A stretch of DNA of 64,000 nt, taken from contig NW_022985067.1 in assembly GCF_010015585.1 (NCBI RefSeq), positions 1,686,940 to 1,750,939 on the forward strand. Reading direction: 5' to 3'. The position numbers and the translations under genes were made by a program. The notes beneath the pieces were generated by a model. It searched no databases. It was not told the DNA's origin and was given only the letters and a program-made list of their open reading frames with translations. Source of the DNA: Eremomyces bilateralis CBS 781.70. Lineage: Eukaryota; Ascomycota; Dothideomycetes; Eremomycetales; Eremomycetaceae. Shown here piece by piece: positions 33,219 through 43,560 of the stretch; position 1 is the first letter of the stretch; every line of letters starts with the position of its first letter.

Positions 33219-35942
33219 ATGTTTTCACACCAGCAGTTTGAAGAAGAAGGGAACCTTCCTGTCGAGATGGAGGGAGTGGAGATGAAGGAAGATGTTGATG
33301 TTGGGGAAAAGGAGGAGTGGTGGTCGGCCACTTTGGTTGGCATTGTCCCGCCCAGAGCAGGGGATGTCAAGATGGCCTTCGGGCCGAGTTGCCAGGAAGG
33401 GGACTGCGAGGACTTCGTGTTCGGGGTGCCGATGGATTACCGGGCCGAAGGGCGGCGGGGGCGACGCGCCAAGAGTGTTAGCCCCCACCAATGGGAGCTC
33501 TTCATGGTCACCATGGGAAGTGGCCGGCTCCCTGCCATCCTCAACGTCGCTGCCGCCGGAGCTGCATCTGTCGGTCGCTCTCTCCAACTCCGTGCCGTCG
33601 ACGAGCGCAAACGGCCGTATGTGTCAACCGATGGCATTGTCCCCGTCATTTGCAATTGCGCATCGTCAAATGTGCAAAACATGCTGAATGACGCGATTAT
33701 TGACGCGGGACGGTCATCGGAAGTAATCAAACGCTACGGACCCGACCCTCGCATTCTGCTCAAGCGTCGCCGCGCAGCATCCAGCTCACGAACGCGTCGA
33801 TCGTCACCTCCCGGACCTCGCATCATCGACAGGAAATGCCTCTCAACCCCAGTCCCTTCACCATCACAGGCGCCCTCCCCACCCTCATTGCCGAAGCGAA
33901 AGAAGTCGCCGCCAGAGACAGAAAACCAGCTCACGCCAGACGTGGGCAAACGGCATTGCTCGACGAACGGCCGCGTCCACGGGTGGCGGAGGGCGCTCAA
34001 GATGAGCGCCGACAAACTCGCCGATGATGTTGCCGGCTTCCACATCTCCGATGAGGAGGAAGAAATCCAGCAGCTGGAGTGGACAGAGCAAGGCGCCCTG
34101 GATTTCTGGGGGAGGACTAGTTTGGCATCTGTCATGCCTGCCACTCCAGCTGCTGCGATTGAACCTTGCTCGATTGCCGCAGCTGCACCGTCCAACATCC
34201 TAACACCCGCCGAAAGACCTGCGACACAGTCGAGGCAACCCGCCGACGTCCAAACCCCCGTCGAAAAACCTCCGACACAGTCGGGGCAACCAACTCCCGC
34301 CGAAAGACCTCTGACGAGGCAACCGTTCGACGTCCATACCCCGATCGTTTACACACCCACCAACCAGCTGGCTGGAAAAACCAGAATCCACCTGAAGAAC
34401 CTGTCAAGACTGTTCACTCGTCGCGCTCCTCGCCGTCAAGTACTTGGGGAAGAGAGAGAGGAAGTGCAGGCGATCAAGCCTAGCGACCATGCTGAAGCAT
34501 CACGACATGGGGAAGATCGAGCAGCCCAAGTGGTGCCGACTCCGAAAACCGGGCTGGTCAGCCAAATCACCCACGCACTCAAGAAAGCCGGCGAAAGCAT
34601 TCTGTCCCCGGCGACAAAAGCTCCCAAGGTACAAACTCCAGCGATAAAAACACCGGAGACCCGGACGCCGGCATCGACTCCAGCTGTCGCCCCGCAGCCA
34701 GCAAAGCGACCAGTGAAGCTATCAACCCCGGAGTCGAGATCTCTTATTTTCCGTAAACCCAAGCCGGCGACTCCAGCCCGTGCGAAGCCAAAACAAGCTC
34801 CAGGGCCGTCCACACCACATTCACAGCAGAGCCAGATTGCCCCGTCCGTCCTTGAAAACACCCCTTCTCCCGCCACCTCATTTGTCGACGCGTTAGATCC
34901 GGCATTGATTGGCAGAATCAGCCTCCAACCGCTCGCCTTCCGGCCCATCGAGATATCGTCTCGAGCATCACCAGCCGCATTGAGTCCTACAAATCGGGCT
35001 GAGCAAGACCAGGCGAAGGGGAAATCGCCAGCATCATCGGTGTCAGAATATTCACCATCTCCTTCTGCTGGTTCGGAGTCCCCAGTCGAGCGTGCTCCAC
35101 TCATCTGTGCGTTGTCGGAGTCCCAACGTCAGGTGGTGGAGGACGTCGAGACGCATCTCCAGATCCACGCACCGATCTCAAGTCGCGAGAGAGAAGCTGT
35201 CACTGTGAGAGACCTCCAGACCCTGTCCGACCAAGAGTGGCTGAACGACAATGTCATCAACACCGTCCTCAAATACCTCACCGAAGCTGCCGCACAGCAC
35301 GCAACAACCACGAAACCTCCTCGGGGCAAAAACAACCCTCCTGTCGTCGGAGCACTTGGCACGCAGTGGTTCACTACCTATCAGACGAAAGAGAAAGAAG
35401 GCGGTGCCGGCGCAGCAACCATGGGCCGCTGGTTCAACCGGGCGAAACTCGTGAAAAACAACCTCCTCTACTGCAAGTTCCTCGTCCTTCCTGTCCACCT
35501 TGGGAACCACTGGGTCATGGTGGTTATCGAGCCATTGCCGAAGCGAATTCACTATTTCGACAGCATGCACGGAAAACGCGCGGACGTCATCGAGGCACTC
35601 CACGACATCCTTGAGTGCCAGTTGTACGACGATATCTACGAGCAGCGGGTGCAGTGGCGCGTCTCGTACGGTCCCACCAATTCGCAGACCAATGGGAATG
35701 ATTGCGGGGTCTTCTCCATTTGGAACGCGATCGCGACCGTCACGGGCCGATCAACAATAGAGGAAGTCACTGCGGCGGGCATGCCGAACGCCCGATATTG
35801 GCTCAAGGCGGTCCTGTGCAATGGAGGGTTCACGGGTGAGTTTGCCCTGCCGTTTGAACAAGAGTTGAATCTTGGCTGGGATGATTTGAAGAAGGTCATG
35901 GAGCTGGACGCGTTGGAGGCTGCCAGCATTCCACGACTATGA
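33219..35942 (+). CDS. Ulp1-type SUMO protease (C48 cysteine peptidase)
   Basis: One open frame of 907 residues from the ATG at 33219; a longer form may use the exon at 32544. The first 600 residues are low in order: acidic head, basic Ser/Arg stretches (KRRRAASSSRTRRSS), and a TP-rich repeat region. The catalytic domain fills about residues 640-900. It has VTVRDLQTLSDQEWLNDNVIN, the family's substrate-groove start, then catalytic H764 in LGNHWVMVVI, D781 in IHYFDSMHGK, Q823 (oxyanion) and C829 in SQTNGNDCGVF, spaced as in yeast Ulp1 (Q-x5-C). It would process or remove SUMO, probably at the nucleus given the basic N-terminus. Whether it is the Ulp1 or Ulp2 functional equivalent is not decidable here; the C-terminal catalytic position favours Ulp1. 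Confidence 0.9.
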   Translation: MFSHQQFEEEGNLPVEMEGVEMKEDVDVGEKEEWWSATLVGIVPPRAGDVKMAFGPSCQEGDCEDFVFGVPMDYRAEGRRGRRAKSVSPHQWELFMVTMGSGRLPAILNVAAAGAASVGRSLQLRAVDERKRPYVSTDGIVPVICNCASSNVQNMLNDAIIDAGRSSEVIKRYGPDPRILLKRRRAASSSRTRRSSPPGPRIIDRKCLSTPVPSPSQAPSPPSLPKRKKSPPETENQLTPDVGKRHCSTNGRVHGWRRALKMSADKLADDVAGFHISDEEEEIQQLEWTEQGALDFWGRTSLASVMPATPAAAIEPCSIAAAAPSNILTPAERPATQSRQPADVQTPVEKPPTQSGQPTPAERPLTRQPFDVHTPIVYTPTNQLAGKTRIHLKNLSRLFTRRAPRRQVLGEEREEVQAIKPSDHAEASRHGEDRAAQVVPTPKTGLVSQITHALKKAGESILSPATKAPKVQTPAIKTPETRTPASTPAVAPQPAKRPVKLSTPESRSLIFRKPKPATPARAKPKQAPGPSTPHSQQSQIAPSVLENTPSPATSFVDALDPALIGRISLQPLAFRPIEISSRASPAALSPTNRAEQDQAKGKSPASSVSEYSPSPSAGSESPVERAPLICALSESQRQVVEDVETHLQIHAPISSREREAVTVRDLQTLSDQEWLNDNVINTVLKYLTEAAAQHATTTKPPRGKNNPPVVGALGTQWFTTYQTKEKEGGAGAATMGRWFNRAKLVKNNLLYCKFLVLPVHLGNHWVMVVIEPLPKRIHYFDSMHGKRADVIEALHDILECQLYDDIYEQRVQWRVSYGPTNSQTNGNDCGVFSIWNAIATVTGRSTIEEVTAAGMPNARYWLKAVLCNGGFTGEFALPFEQELNLGWDDLKKVMELDALEAASIPRL
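34200..34345 (+). repeat. Degenerate TP-rich tandem repeat in the Ulp1-like protein
   Basis: Three related units of about 40-55 bases encode T-P-[AV]-E-[RK]-P-x-T-Q-S-x-Q-P, the third shortened, each followed or preceded by DVxTP. The Thr-Pro sites are potential proline-directed kinase targets. Confidence 0.65.
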
Positions 35943-37282
35943 ACAGAGAGCAGCAGTTCTCAGACACATCATGAGGATATCCATCAGCCTACGGGCGCAA
36001 AAATTTGGTGTCGTTGTCAGCGGAGTTTTATCATTGGTTTCGAACCCTTTCCACTTTCCCAATGTTTCACATCATGTTCAAGACGGAGATCGACTCGAAG
36101 TGATGTAGTCACTTCTACGAGATAGCCTGGCCAGCGTCTTGTGGATTGTGCTCTACTAACCGAAGGTATCTCAACCAATCCTTTTCCTCTTTTCCCGCTT
36201 TCACAGTTTGTGGATTCTTGTGAGCAAATTCCCTTTTTACCGAGAGCTCTCTTGGGGTAGAAGGTGTATGTCTGGTCGGATTTTGGGTTATCTCTTCATG
36301 GGTGGGAGTTTGGAGGGATGGAGCTTGGTCGACGCCTGATTGTTTTCAACTTGCATTGTCTCCTTGCTTCGAGAAAGTCCACCTTTTGCTGATCTCGAGT
36401 GCCTCCCGGGGATGATGGCCTAGGAGGAGTGTGTGCTCGGTCGGACAGCTTCGAGTTCCTTCTTCAGGGGTGGGAGCTTGGAGAGGTTGAAGTTGGCTGG
36501 TGAGCGCGCCTGACTTGGCTGGTTACTGGCGAGACTGCGAAGGTCGGGTATCAGCGAGTGGATGTGAGAAGATTCGGCGAAGGGCAGAGATGTGAGAGAC
36601 TGGGCGATGGAGGAAAATCCTGGTTTCTGCGATAGTGTGTCATGGTTCGGAATCATCATGGGGATTGACAGAGACACATGGACACGATATACAGGCAGAT
36701 TCGGGTTTCGCAATTGTTTTTATGGTTCGAAGATCTTGGGGATCGGATATAATTCAGCACTCTGTATATGATACCCACAGCCGAGCTCTAGGCAAGATGA
36801 GCATTTGATCAAATATGGAGAGTCGCTCTATTCTATCCAAGTTCGTTTATCCCAAATTCGCTTAATAACTCGACTCACTCGCCAAAACCACATTCAGCAA
36901 ATCGCTTGTCTTATTATGGTGTACCAATTCCATCCATCGAATACCGATCACCCAGATGATATGGAACTGTATGGCGGTATGATCGCTCCTGGGCACCTCT
37001 CCGGAATCTCTCTTGGACTTGGTTCGTTGCTTCATGGCTCCTTCAGTGGCTCCTGGCTTGGATCTCGGGCAGCTAAAGAGGGAACTTTCGACGCACGCGT
37101 ACCAGAAAGGGCATCACGACCATGACACACAGCTGAGACACGGTGATTGTAGGAACTTCGACGATGCTTATGTCTACCGGTTTCGAAGATTCATCGCTAA
37201 CCGTTGGCATATCAGGCACCCCCAACTCATCCATCGTTTATCATAACCCTATTCTCTCGCTAAAGATCAATTAATATCCAGC
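35943..37282. other. Intergenic region, 1.3 kb
   Basis: A minus-strand frame at 36420-36660 (about 80 residues from an ATG near 36662, ending PPLKKELEAVRPSTHSS) could be a small gene but has no other support. Otherwise leader and flank sequence. Confidence 0.4.
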
Positions 37283-38800
37283 ATGCCCAACCGAAGCCAA
37301 CCGTCCCACGCAGGCTACAGGTATCATCAGTCGACCGCCCTCAATATCCACGCGAGCGATTGCCTTGACTGCCGCGTCAAGTTCTGGCAACTCGAATGCG
37401 CCCAACAAGAAGAAAAGGCCGAGAAAGGAAGCGCGAAAGCCAAGATCGTTCGATGGTTGCAGCGGGTTGAAGACAATGCCAATCCTCAAAAAGCATGGGA
37501 CGCTTTCGGGAGATGGGAAACCCCTCTCTTGACAGCACCGGATTCACCATCTCTTTCTGTCATTCTGAAGAGACGCCATTCCAAGCTATCTAAAGGTAGA
37601 CCGGGCTCGCACCAAGATGAGCTATTGATATTTCCAAGGTTACGAAGCGACAGGAACTCGCTGCGATCGAAGCCCTCAGATGGTAGCATCGGCACTACAG
37701 GCGGGTCAACACAGCCAGGCTCGACATATCGGGCCTCATCGTCAGCAACATCGTCTGAAGCGCAAGAGAAATATGGGGAGCCGCCTCAAATGCGACATCG
37801 TTCAGTCCGCGCCCTACAAGCCGCTCCCAGCGACCCGACAGAGTCACCGGATTCAGAACTGATGCTTCGCACTCCGGAAGACCACCATCATTGGCGAAGT
37901 CTCAGAGCGGTCGACTGTAGCTCCAGCAACAGTGTGAGATACAGCAATCGCAAGCGGAGGCCGATGGAGAGAGACGGCGACGCAACGGGTACCACCAAGC
38001 CGGGTCGATTCGTCATGTCGCAGATCAAGTGGGCTCTTATCAACCTGAGAGTCTGTCAAACGACGGATCTCACGATGTCCTTGCCCGAAGTTTCAAGAAA
38101 ACGAGCACAGTACGCCATGTGTTGGAATCCTTTGATAGGTGACATTCGCATCAAGAAGAACAGGTCAGGCCCGCCTCACCCCCGAAGGATACCACACCTC
38201 ACCATAGGACTGCCGTTTATGAAATGGATCGAAGAGAGCGACATCCAATGGGACAAGCACCCGGAGCCTTGCGACTTAGAGACCGCGATGATGAAGCTAC
38301 TTGAGATGGAGACCAAGCCATCCTACGAGCCAGAAATCATCGACAGTTTCTACACCCACTGGATCCGCACCGAGGACATCGCGGCAGCGACCCGTGACGC
38401 GGCCGGGAGCTACTTGCATGAACGATGCGTCCAGCAGGAGCAGCTCTGGCCCCACGATCTCTTCATCCCGACTGCGATCTATTTCCTCGCGCGGTACGTT
38501 CCGCAAGTCCAGCTGGAGGTGCAGTTCCAGGACGCCGTGGTGGCGATGTTGGATGATCTGCCACGGTTCGTCGGTCGGATCGCGCTGCCTTGGGCGTGGC
38601 ATCGCGCCCGACTACCGAAGGACGAGCATTGGAGGAAGGATATCCGGTACTTTTTGCGCATCTTCAATGTGCTCTTCCGAGGCCATGATACCAGCTTTCA
38701 GACATATTTGAATAAGGTGCTGGCAAAGGGGGCGTTGCGTGGACGGAGGGTTGGTTCCAGGCAGCGGCGACGGAACCGCTTTAGTATCAGAAGTTTGTAA
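37283..38800 (+). CDS. Unrecognised basic protein, 505 residues
   Basis: A single uninterrupted frame, much longer than expected by chance. The head has a C-x2-C pair (DCLDCRVKFW) followed by a helical Lys/Glu-rich segment. The middle is Ser-rich and charged. The second half (about residues 250-485) looks folded: MSQIKWALINLRVCQTTD, PHLTIGLPFMKWIEESDIQWD, a helical LWPHDLFIPTAIYFLARYV segment and RFVGRIALPWAWHRARLPK. The tail is strongly basic (RGRRVGSRQRRRNR), suggesting a nuclear location or nucleic-acid contact. I do not recognise the family and assign no function. Codon use looks like that of its neighbours, so I do not suggest transfer. Confidence 0.75.
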   Translation: MPNRSQPSHAGYRYHQSTALNIHASDCLDCRVKFWQLECAQQEEKAEKGSAKAKIVRWLQRVEDNANPQKAWDAFGRWETPLLTAPDSPSLSVILKRRHSKLSKGRPGSHQDELLIFPRLRSDRNSLRSKPSDGSIGTTGGSTQPGSTYRASSSATSSEAQEKYGEPPQMRHRSVRALQAAPSDPTESPDSELMLRTPEDHHHWRSLRAVDCSSSNSVRYSNRKRRPMERDGDATGTTKPGRFVMSQIKWALINLRVCQTTDLTMSLPEVSRKRAQYAMCWNPLIGDIRIKKNRSGPPHPRRIPHLTIGLPFMKWIEESDIQWDKHPEPCDLETAMMKLLEMETKPSYEPEIIDSFYTHWIRTEDIAAATRDAAGSYLHERCVQQEQLWPHDLFIPTAIYFLARYVPQVQLEVQFQDAVVAMLDDLPRFVGRIALPWAWHRARLPKDEHWRKDIRYFLRIFNVLFRGHDTSFQTYLNKVLAKGALRGRRVGSRQRRRNRFSIRSL

Positions 38801-39023
38801 CTTTAACATTCCTTTGGGTATATGCATGTATGGCCTTTATTCATTTGGGTATCTTGTTCATGTCTTCATCAAGCTCGGACAACCCGATCCGGTTAGAACA
38901 AGCCTTCGTCAAATTTATCTTCATTCACCATGATTAGCCCTGTGTCTCTTCTTAGCCGGCTGCGTAAATCATCCCCTAATAGCGGAATGGGAATGGCTTC
39001 TGCCCGCAGGGTCATGATTTTGA

Positions 39024-40900
39024 TCATCTACTCAGTGCTTTCTCCCTGATTCCCCACACTGCTACAGCGGCAAAGGAACCGAAAACCACTTGACAAGCCA
39101 AGGCATTTCTGCTAGCAAGCGCAAAGCACTGTCTGACGACTGCCCGGAACTCCGGGTCGAGCTTCGCAATGGTATCCAGACTCTGCCGGATCATAGCGGC
39201 AAGCTGAGCCGGATCCACATCAGGGGGTGCAGCGCCGGGGTGCTCGGCGATCGCCCGAGCGATGTACGTTCGGAGCGACGCGTTCGCTACGGTCGATGCG
39301 AGGGAAAGGCCGAACACCGAGCCGAGACTTCGGAACAGATACGAGCATGCAGTCACCACGGCCTGGGAGGATGGCGGAGCGTTTGCAATCAACCCGATCA
39401 GGGTGGTTGTGACGGTGACGCCATGCGGAAACGCACAGATGGAGAGGCTGACAATGATGCCAATGGAGCGAATGAGGGGGGTGGTCTGGATGACACCGAG
39501 GAAGAGCACGATGGAGATCAGCGCGAAGACTGGCGTAGTAGCGGAAACCACGGTGATCTTGAAGTATCGTCCGGTTCGCTGCATGTAGAAGCCTCCCACA
39601 AGGCTCCCGGAGACCACACATACTATGACGGGAATCAGCATCACGCCGGCTTGGGTCGCGGTAAACCCCAAGACGGCTTGGAGATAGAGCGGAACATAGA
39701 AGAGGGTAGCCATCCATCCGCCATAGGCGAAGAAGTTGACCAGATAGCACGCAACGAGGCTGCGTTCGAAGATGATGTGTCCCGGTGCAAAGGGTTCCGC
39801 CGCAACTCGCATCTCGACATAGAGGAAAATGCCCGCTAGGGGCACACACAGCGCCAGTGCAGTGATGGTGTACTTGTCAGCCCAGGCAACGTTACTGCCC
39901 CTGTCCAATCCCAGCATCATGAAGAAGACAGCCAGGACTAAGAAGGTGGCTCCGAGAAAATCAACTCTTTTCAGCTTTTCGGCCCAGTGCGAGTGATCCC
40001 GTGTCGGCGCCTTGAATGCAAACAGCACCGCGAAGAAAGCAATGAAGCACATGGGCCCCTGGATCAGGAAGCTCCATCGCCAGCCGATACTGTCGGCCAA
40101 GATGCCTCCCAGGGGCGCTCCCGCGGCCGAACCCGAAGCAAAGATGATGTTGATGTAGCCCTGCCACTTGCCACGTTCGCGCAAGGGCACGGTATCCGAC
40201 AGGATGATGGATACCACTGTGACCATTCCTCCGCCTCCGATCCCGGCGAAGGCACGGGAGGCGATCAGCTCGGTCATGTTGCGCGAGAGGCCGCAGAAGA
40301 GGCAGCCGAGTCCGAAGACGACGTATGCGAAGAGAAGGCATGGCTTGCGGCCGAAGATATCGGACAGTTTTCCGTACAAGGGTTGGAACGAGGTGAGGGT
40401 CAGGAAGTATGCTGTGGCAATCCACGACGTGTTGTTCAGCGCATGGAGGTCAGTACCGATCTTTGGAGACGAAGTCACAATGATGGTTTGGTCGGCGGAA
40501 GCGAGGAACACCTGAATACCGGATTAATCGTGAATTCCTAGAGCCACATCTATATAATCGAACTTACTCCAATTGCAACAGCGGGCAAAAAGTACTTCAT
40601 CTTCTTCTGAAGCTCCAGATCGCCTTGGAATTGCTTCAATCTACTGCTATCATTGCTTCTCTGACGTTCCAAATCATCGCCCCCTCCATTGGCATCCTGT
40701 TGGTTTCCAATCTCTTCCTCATCTCGCTCATAGAATGCATCTGCGCCCTCCGGAGCGAGACCAGCTCCCGGGTCGAATGTAGGTGCTATCAGCTCGCCAT
40801 TGTTCTCTGATAGTACCTTGGGTAGAAGAGGTGAAGTCTCTGAGGCCTGACCATTGGACGAAGACATAACTTTTGGCTCTGCCCCGCTCGCAAATCGCAT
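39024..40900 (-). CDS. MFS transporter, DHA2 type (Fnx1/Vba-like), probably vacuolar
   Basis: Exons 40900-40568 and 40511-39024 join in phase (VAIG-VFLASADQTIIVTSSP), giving 606 residues. The start is the ATG at 40900; a second Met at 40867 is possible. The roughly 90-residue cytoplasmic tail holds ETSPLLP, an acidic dileucine sorting motif, and acidic/Ser-rich sequence. MFS signatures are present: LYGKLSDIFGRKPCLL (loop 2-3 motif A), SRAFAGIGGGGM, RERGKWQGYINI and GAPLGGILADSIGWRWSFLIQG (the DHA2 helix 5 motif C type), with about 14 helices. Fnx1/Vba relatives move basic amino acids into the vacuole; others export drugs. The tail motif favours the vacuolar role. It shares a 423-base divergent promoter with the DUF4202 gene. 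Confidence 0.92.
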
Positions 40901-41323
40901 TGTATTAACGGAAAACAACTCGCTTGAACGTCCCAAGTTTGAAGCAGTGAGGCCACAAAGGAAATACCTAATTACCTGTATAGAGAAATCAATATTCAGA
41001 CGACCCGCCCTGTCTCCCTTCTTTCTTTATTCTTATCGGTTCATCGGCATTTCCCCAAGCAAGAACCCCACCAGTTTAGGCAGCCTAAAGCCCTGAAGCC
41101 TCAAGAATCCGGTGGCGACCTGCAGCTTGCAAAATCTAGCTCCTCCAGTCACCTCTGTCAACTCCTCTTTAGTCCTTCACCGCCAACGCAGTGTAGCGAC
41201 TAACTGACTAACTTATCCCAACCCTCCGAGCATCCAATTAGGCACAAGATCACTTGCCTCAGCACCACCCAAGGAAGATACGTTTCTGCAAGAGACAGCT
41301 CGCGATCTTTAGCGCCAATCGCA
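40901..41323. promoter_or_regulatory. Shared divergent promoter of the MFS and DUF4202 genes
   Basis: 423 bases separate the two start codons, with pyrimidine-rich patches on each side. Co-regulation is possible but not shown. No specific factor site was recognised. Confidence 0.45.
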
Positions 41324-41956
41324 ATGGCAGCAGACACGACTTCATCGACACCTTTCCAGACGGCATTAGAGCTCATCGATGGCGCTCACAGCCTCGACCC
41401 TCGCAAAGTCGACCATGAGGGGGATGAAGTAGCATATGAGCTCGTCTATTCGCGCAAAATGACGCACTTCCTCTCCCAATTGCGCCCTTCCCTCGACGAC
41501 GTTCCAGAGACACTCCGCCTCGCCATCCGCGCCCAGCACTTCCGTCGCTGGGAGGTCCCGCGATCCTCCTACCCGATGACAAGAGTGGGATACCACTCGT
41601 GGCGAACGTTCTTGAAGAAGCGGCAAGCCGAACTGGTCAGTCGACTCTGCGTGGAGGCGGGATACGGCGAAGCGGATGCGGAGAGGGTGGCGGCGTTGAT
41701 ACGGAAGGAAGATCTGAAGAGCGATGCGGACACACAGTTGCTGGAGGATGTGGCATGTCTGGTGTTCCTCGAAGACAAATTCGAGGAGTTCAAGAATGGG
41801 TACGATAAGGAAGGAGGAGACGATAAGGTTGTCGACATCCTACGGAAGACGTGGGCAAAGATGTCGGTAGAGGGCAGAACAGTTGCACAAGAGTTGGCCA
41901 CGGGGATGTCGGAGGATGCGCAGCGGCTTCTAAAACGGGCCCTTGATGGAACATGA
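41324..41956 (+). CDS. DUF4202 family protein
   Basis: Single exon, 210 residues, the usual family length. Family blocks are clear: FQTALELIDGAHSLDP, the helical YELVYSRKMTHFLSQL, the His-bearing LRLAIRAQHFRRWEVPRSSYP, VGYHSWRTFLKKRQAE and LEDVACLVFLEDKFEEF. The motif H-x-x-R-W and the later Glu/Asp residues recall metal-dependent HD-like helical proteins, but that is only an impression. The family spans bacteria and fungi with no settled function. Soluble, no signal peptide or membrane segment. Its stop lies 142 bases from the stop of the convergent small gene. Confidence 0.9.
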   Translation: MAADTTSSTPFQTALELIDGAHSLDPRKVDHEGDEVAYELVYSRKMTHFLSQLRPSLDDVPETLRLAIRAQHFRRWEVPRSSYPMTRVGYHSWRTFLKKRQAELVSRLCVEAGYGEADAERVAALIRKEDLKSDADTQLLEDVACLVFLEDKFEEFKNGYDKEGGDDKVVDILRKTWAKMSVEGRTVAQELATGMSEDAQRLLKRALDGT

Positions 41957-42098
41957 AACAACTCGAGACATCAATTCACATTATTGATATTAATCATTAT
42001 ATCCAGATATCCATTTGTGATACCCGAGTACATTCGTAGTTGACAGTCTTCACCAAAGATTGGTATTGGGACTGATGGGAGACGCTTAGCAACCCCCA

Positions 42099-42326
42099 TC
42101 ATGCGCCACCTTCCCGCTTCGCATATTCCTCTTCAATCCGTTCCTCGTACAACTTCTCGGCCGCACGTTCAACCTCGCTCTTTGATGCCTGTGAGCTCTG
42201 TGCCGTGTTCGATGCGGATTTGGGATCTTGCTGGGCTTGGGTTTTCAGGTTGTCAATGGCCTTGGCGACGCCCTCCCGTGTCTCGGAGGTCGAGGGTTTT
42301 TCCATGGTCTTCTTCGGCAGACCCAT
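42099..42326 (-). CDS. Small conserved-type hydrophilic protein, 75 residues
   Basis: Single exon, start MGLPKKTMEKPSTSETREG with ATG at 42326. It is helical and charged, with no hydrophobic segment. The C-terminus ERAAEKLYEERIEEEYAKREGG is strongly amphipathic and probably a coiled helix. I recognise the general type as a small ascomycete protein but cannot name a function. Confidence 0.65.
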   Translation of the reverse strand: MGLPKKTMEKPSTSETREGVAKAIDNLKTQAQQDPKSASNTAQSSQASKSEVERAAEKLYEERIEEEYAKREGGA

Positions 42327-43560
42327 GTTGATCGTGTGTTTGGGATGTATCGTTTGAAGGGATAAGAGAATAGATGTTTAGTAGTCAGGGTTAGACTTCA
42401 ATAGTTGATGTATATTGTCTATAACTGAATCAGCACCGGAGTTCAAAGGTATTTAAACAGTCATGACTGCTTGATGATACTGGATATGATGACGTAAACT
42501 GTGGCTGAGTGTGGCGATGTCATTTTCCACGTGACCGACTAGATGCGCCGAAACCAATCGACAAACTTCTAGCCTCCTTGGTTTCCATTGCGACAACGAT
42601 GGTTGGGCCGATCGAGCTTTGGAGCAACTGGCGTCTGAATTGCATATGTACCATGTTTATATATCAGCCGCTAGTGTTAGTGTATCTTTGATGACGAGGA
42701 TGATAACTCAATGAAAAGTCTATCGAAACTCGGCTTCAAGTGATCCTGCCTCCACTCTGGCATATCCCGTCTTTTGGAACATGACCGTGGTAACTAACTA
42801 GATATCAACCTCACACATTGCTCCTCTTCTTCGGATTCGCCGTGTCCTATCATCATCAACCCATTCTACCCTTATCTAAACTAATTGCGGTAATTTGGTA
42901 TATCCGGGCATGTTCGTACTCCAGCGGGATTTCCGTCGACTCTCCTCATCCCTGTGACTGTTGAGTCCCTATTCTACATATATTGATCCTGCCTTTGAAT
43001 GCTGAAGCAAGACTGTCAAGTATCGGCCGCTCGGAAATTATTTGTGAATTTCCTTTCGTCTTCCGGATATGTTATGTGTACAATTCTTGGTTCTAACCAT
43101 TGGGCTCTCCACCACAATGGGTGGCGCGAAGGTAAAAACGATCGAGGCAGGCTAGTAAACCTGACATGGACTGTCCAGCGTGTCATGGATAGCTAAGCCG
43201 GCTAAGTTGATGAACACCGGGATCTTGCATGAACCTCGGCCAGGAATAGTCCAGGATGATACCTGGGCCTGTCATACAACATTTAGAGCGGCTCACGATC
43301 TCACATGCGCTCAGGATAAGCTGTTCATCCAAATGAACCACCTAGTGGCGGAAACTGATAGGCCCTATGAGCACTTCAACCGGATATAGGATGGTTTCAT
43401 GGCTCGCTATTAATGGACACAAAAATAGCGGTTTCGCAGACTGGTTCTCTCATGTCATGAGATCATGTAGCATAAAATCACCCAGGTTTGCCCTGAGAGT
43501 ATGGAAGGGGTTCATGATCACATCCTCAACCTATGCTAAGACTCTGTCATAATAAACGAT
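42327..43560. other. Intergenic region, 1.2 kb
   Basis: Rather AT-rich, with short frames on the plus strand (42999-43552) that lack recognisable content. Nothing else seen. Confidence 0.5.

Noticed and set aside
36700-36740. GGTTCGAA-type B-box words (also near 36053, 53410, 60775, 62895)
   Set aside because: None has a paired T stem, an A box at the right distance or an acceptor stem, so no tRNA gene is called.
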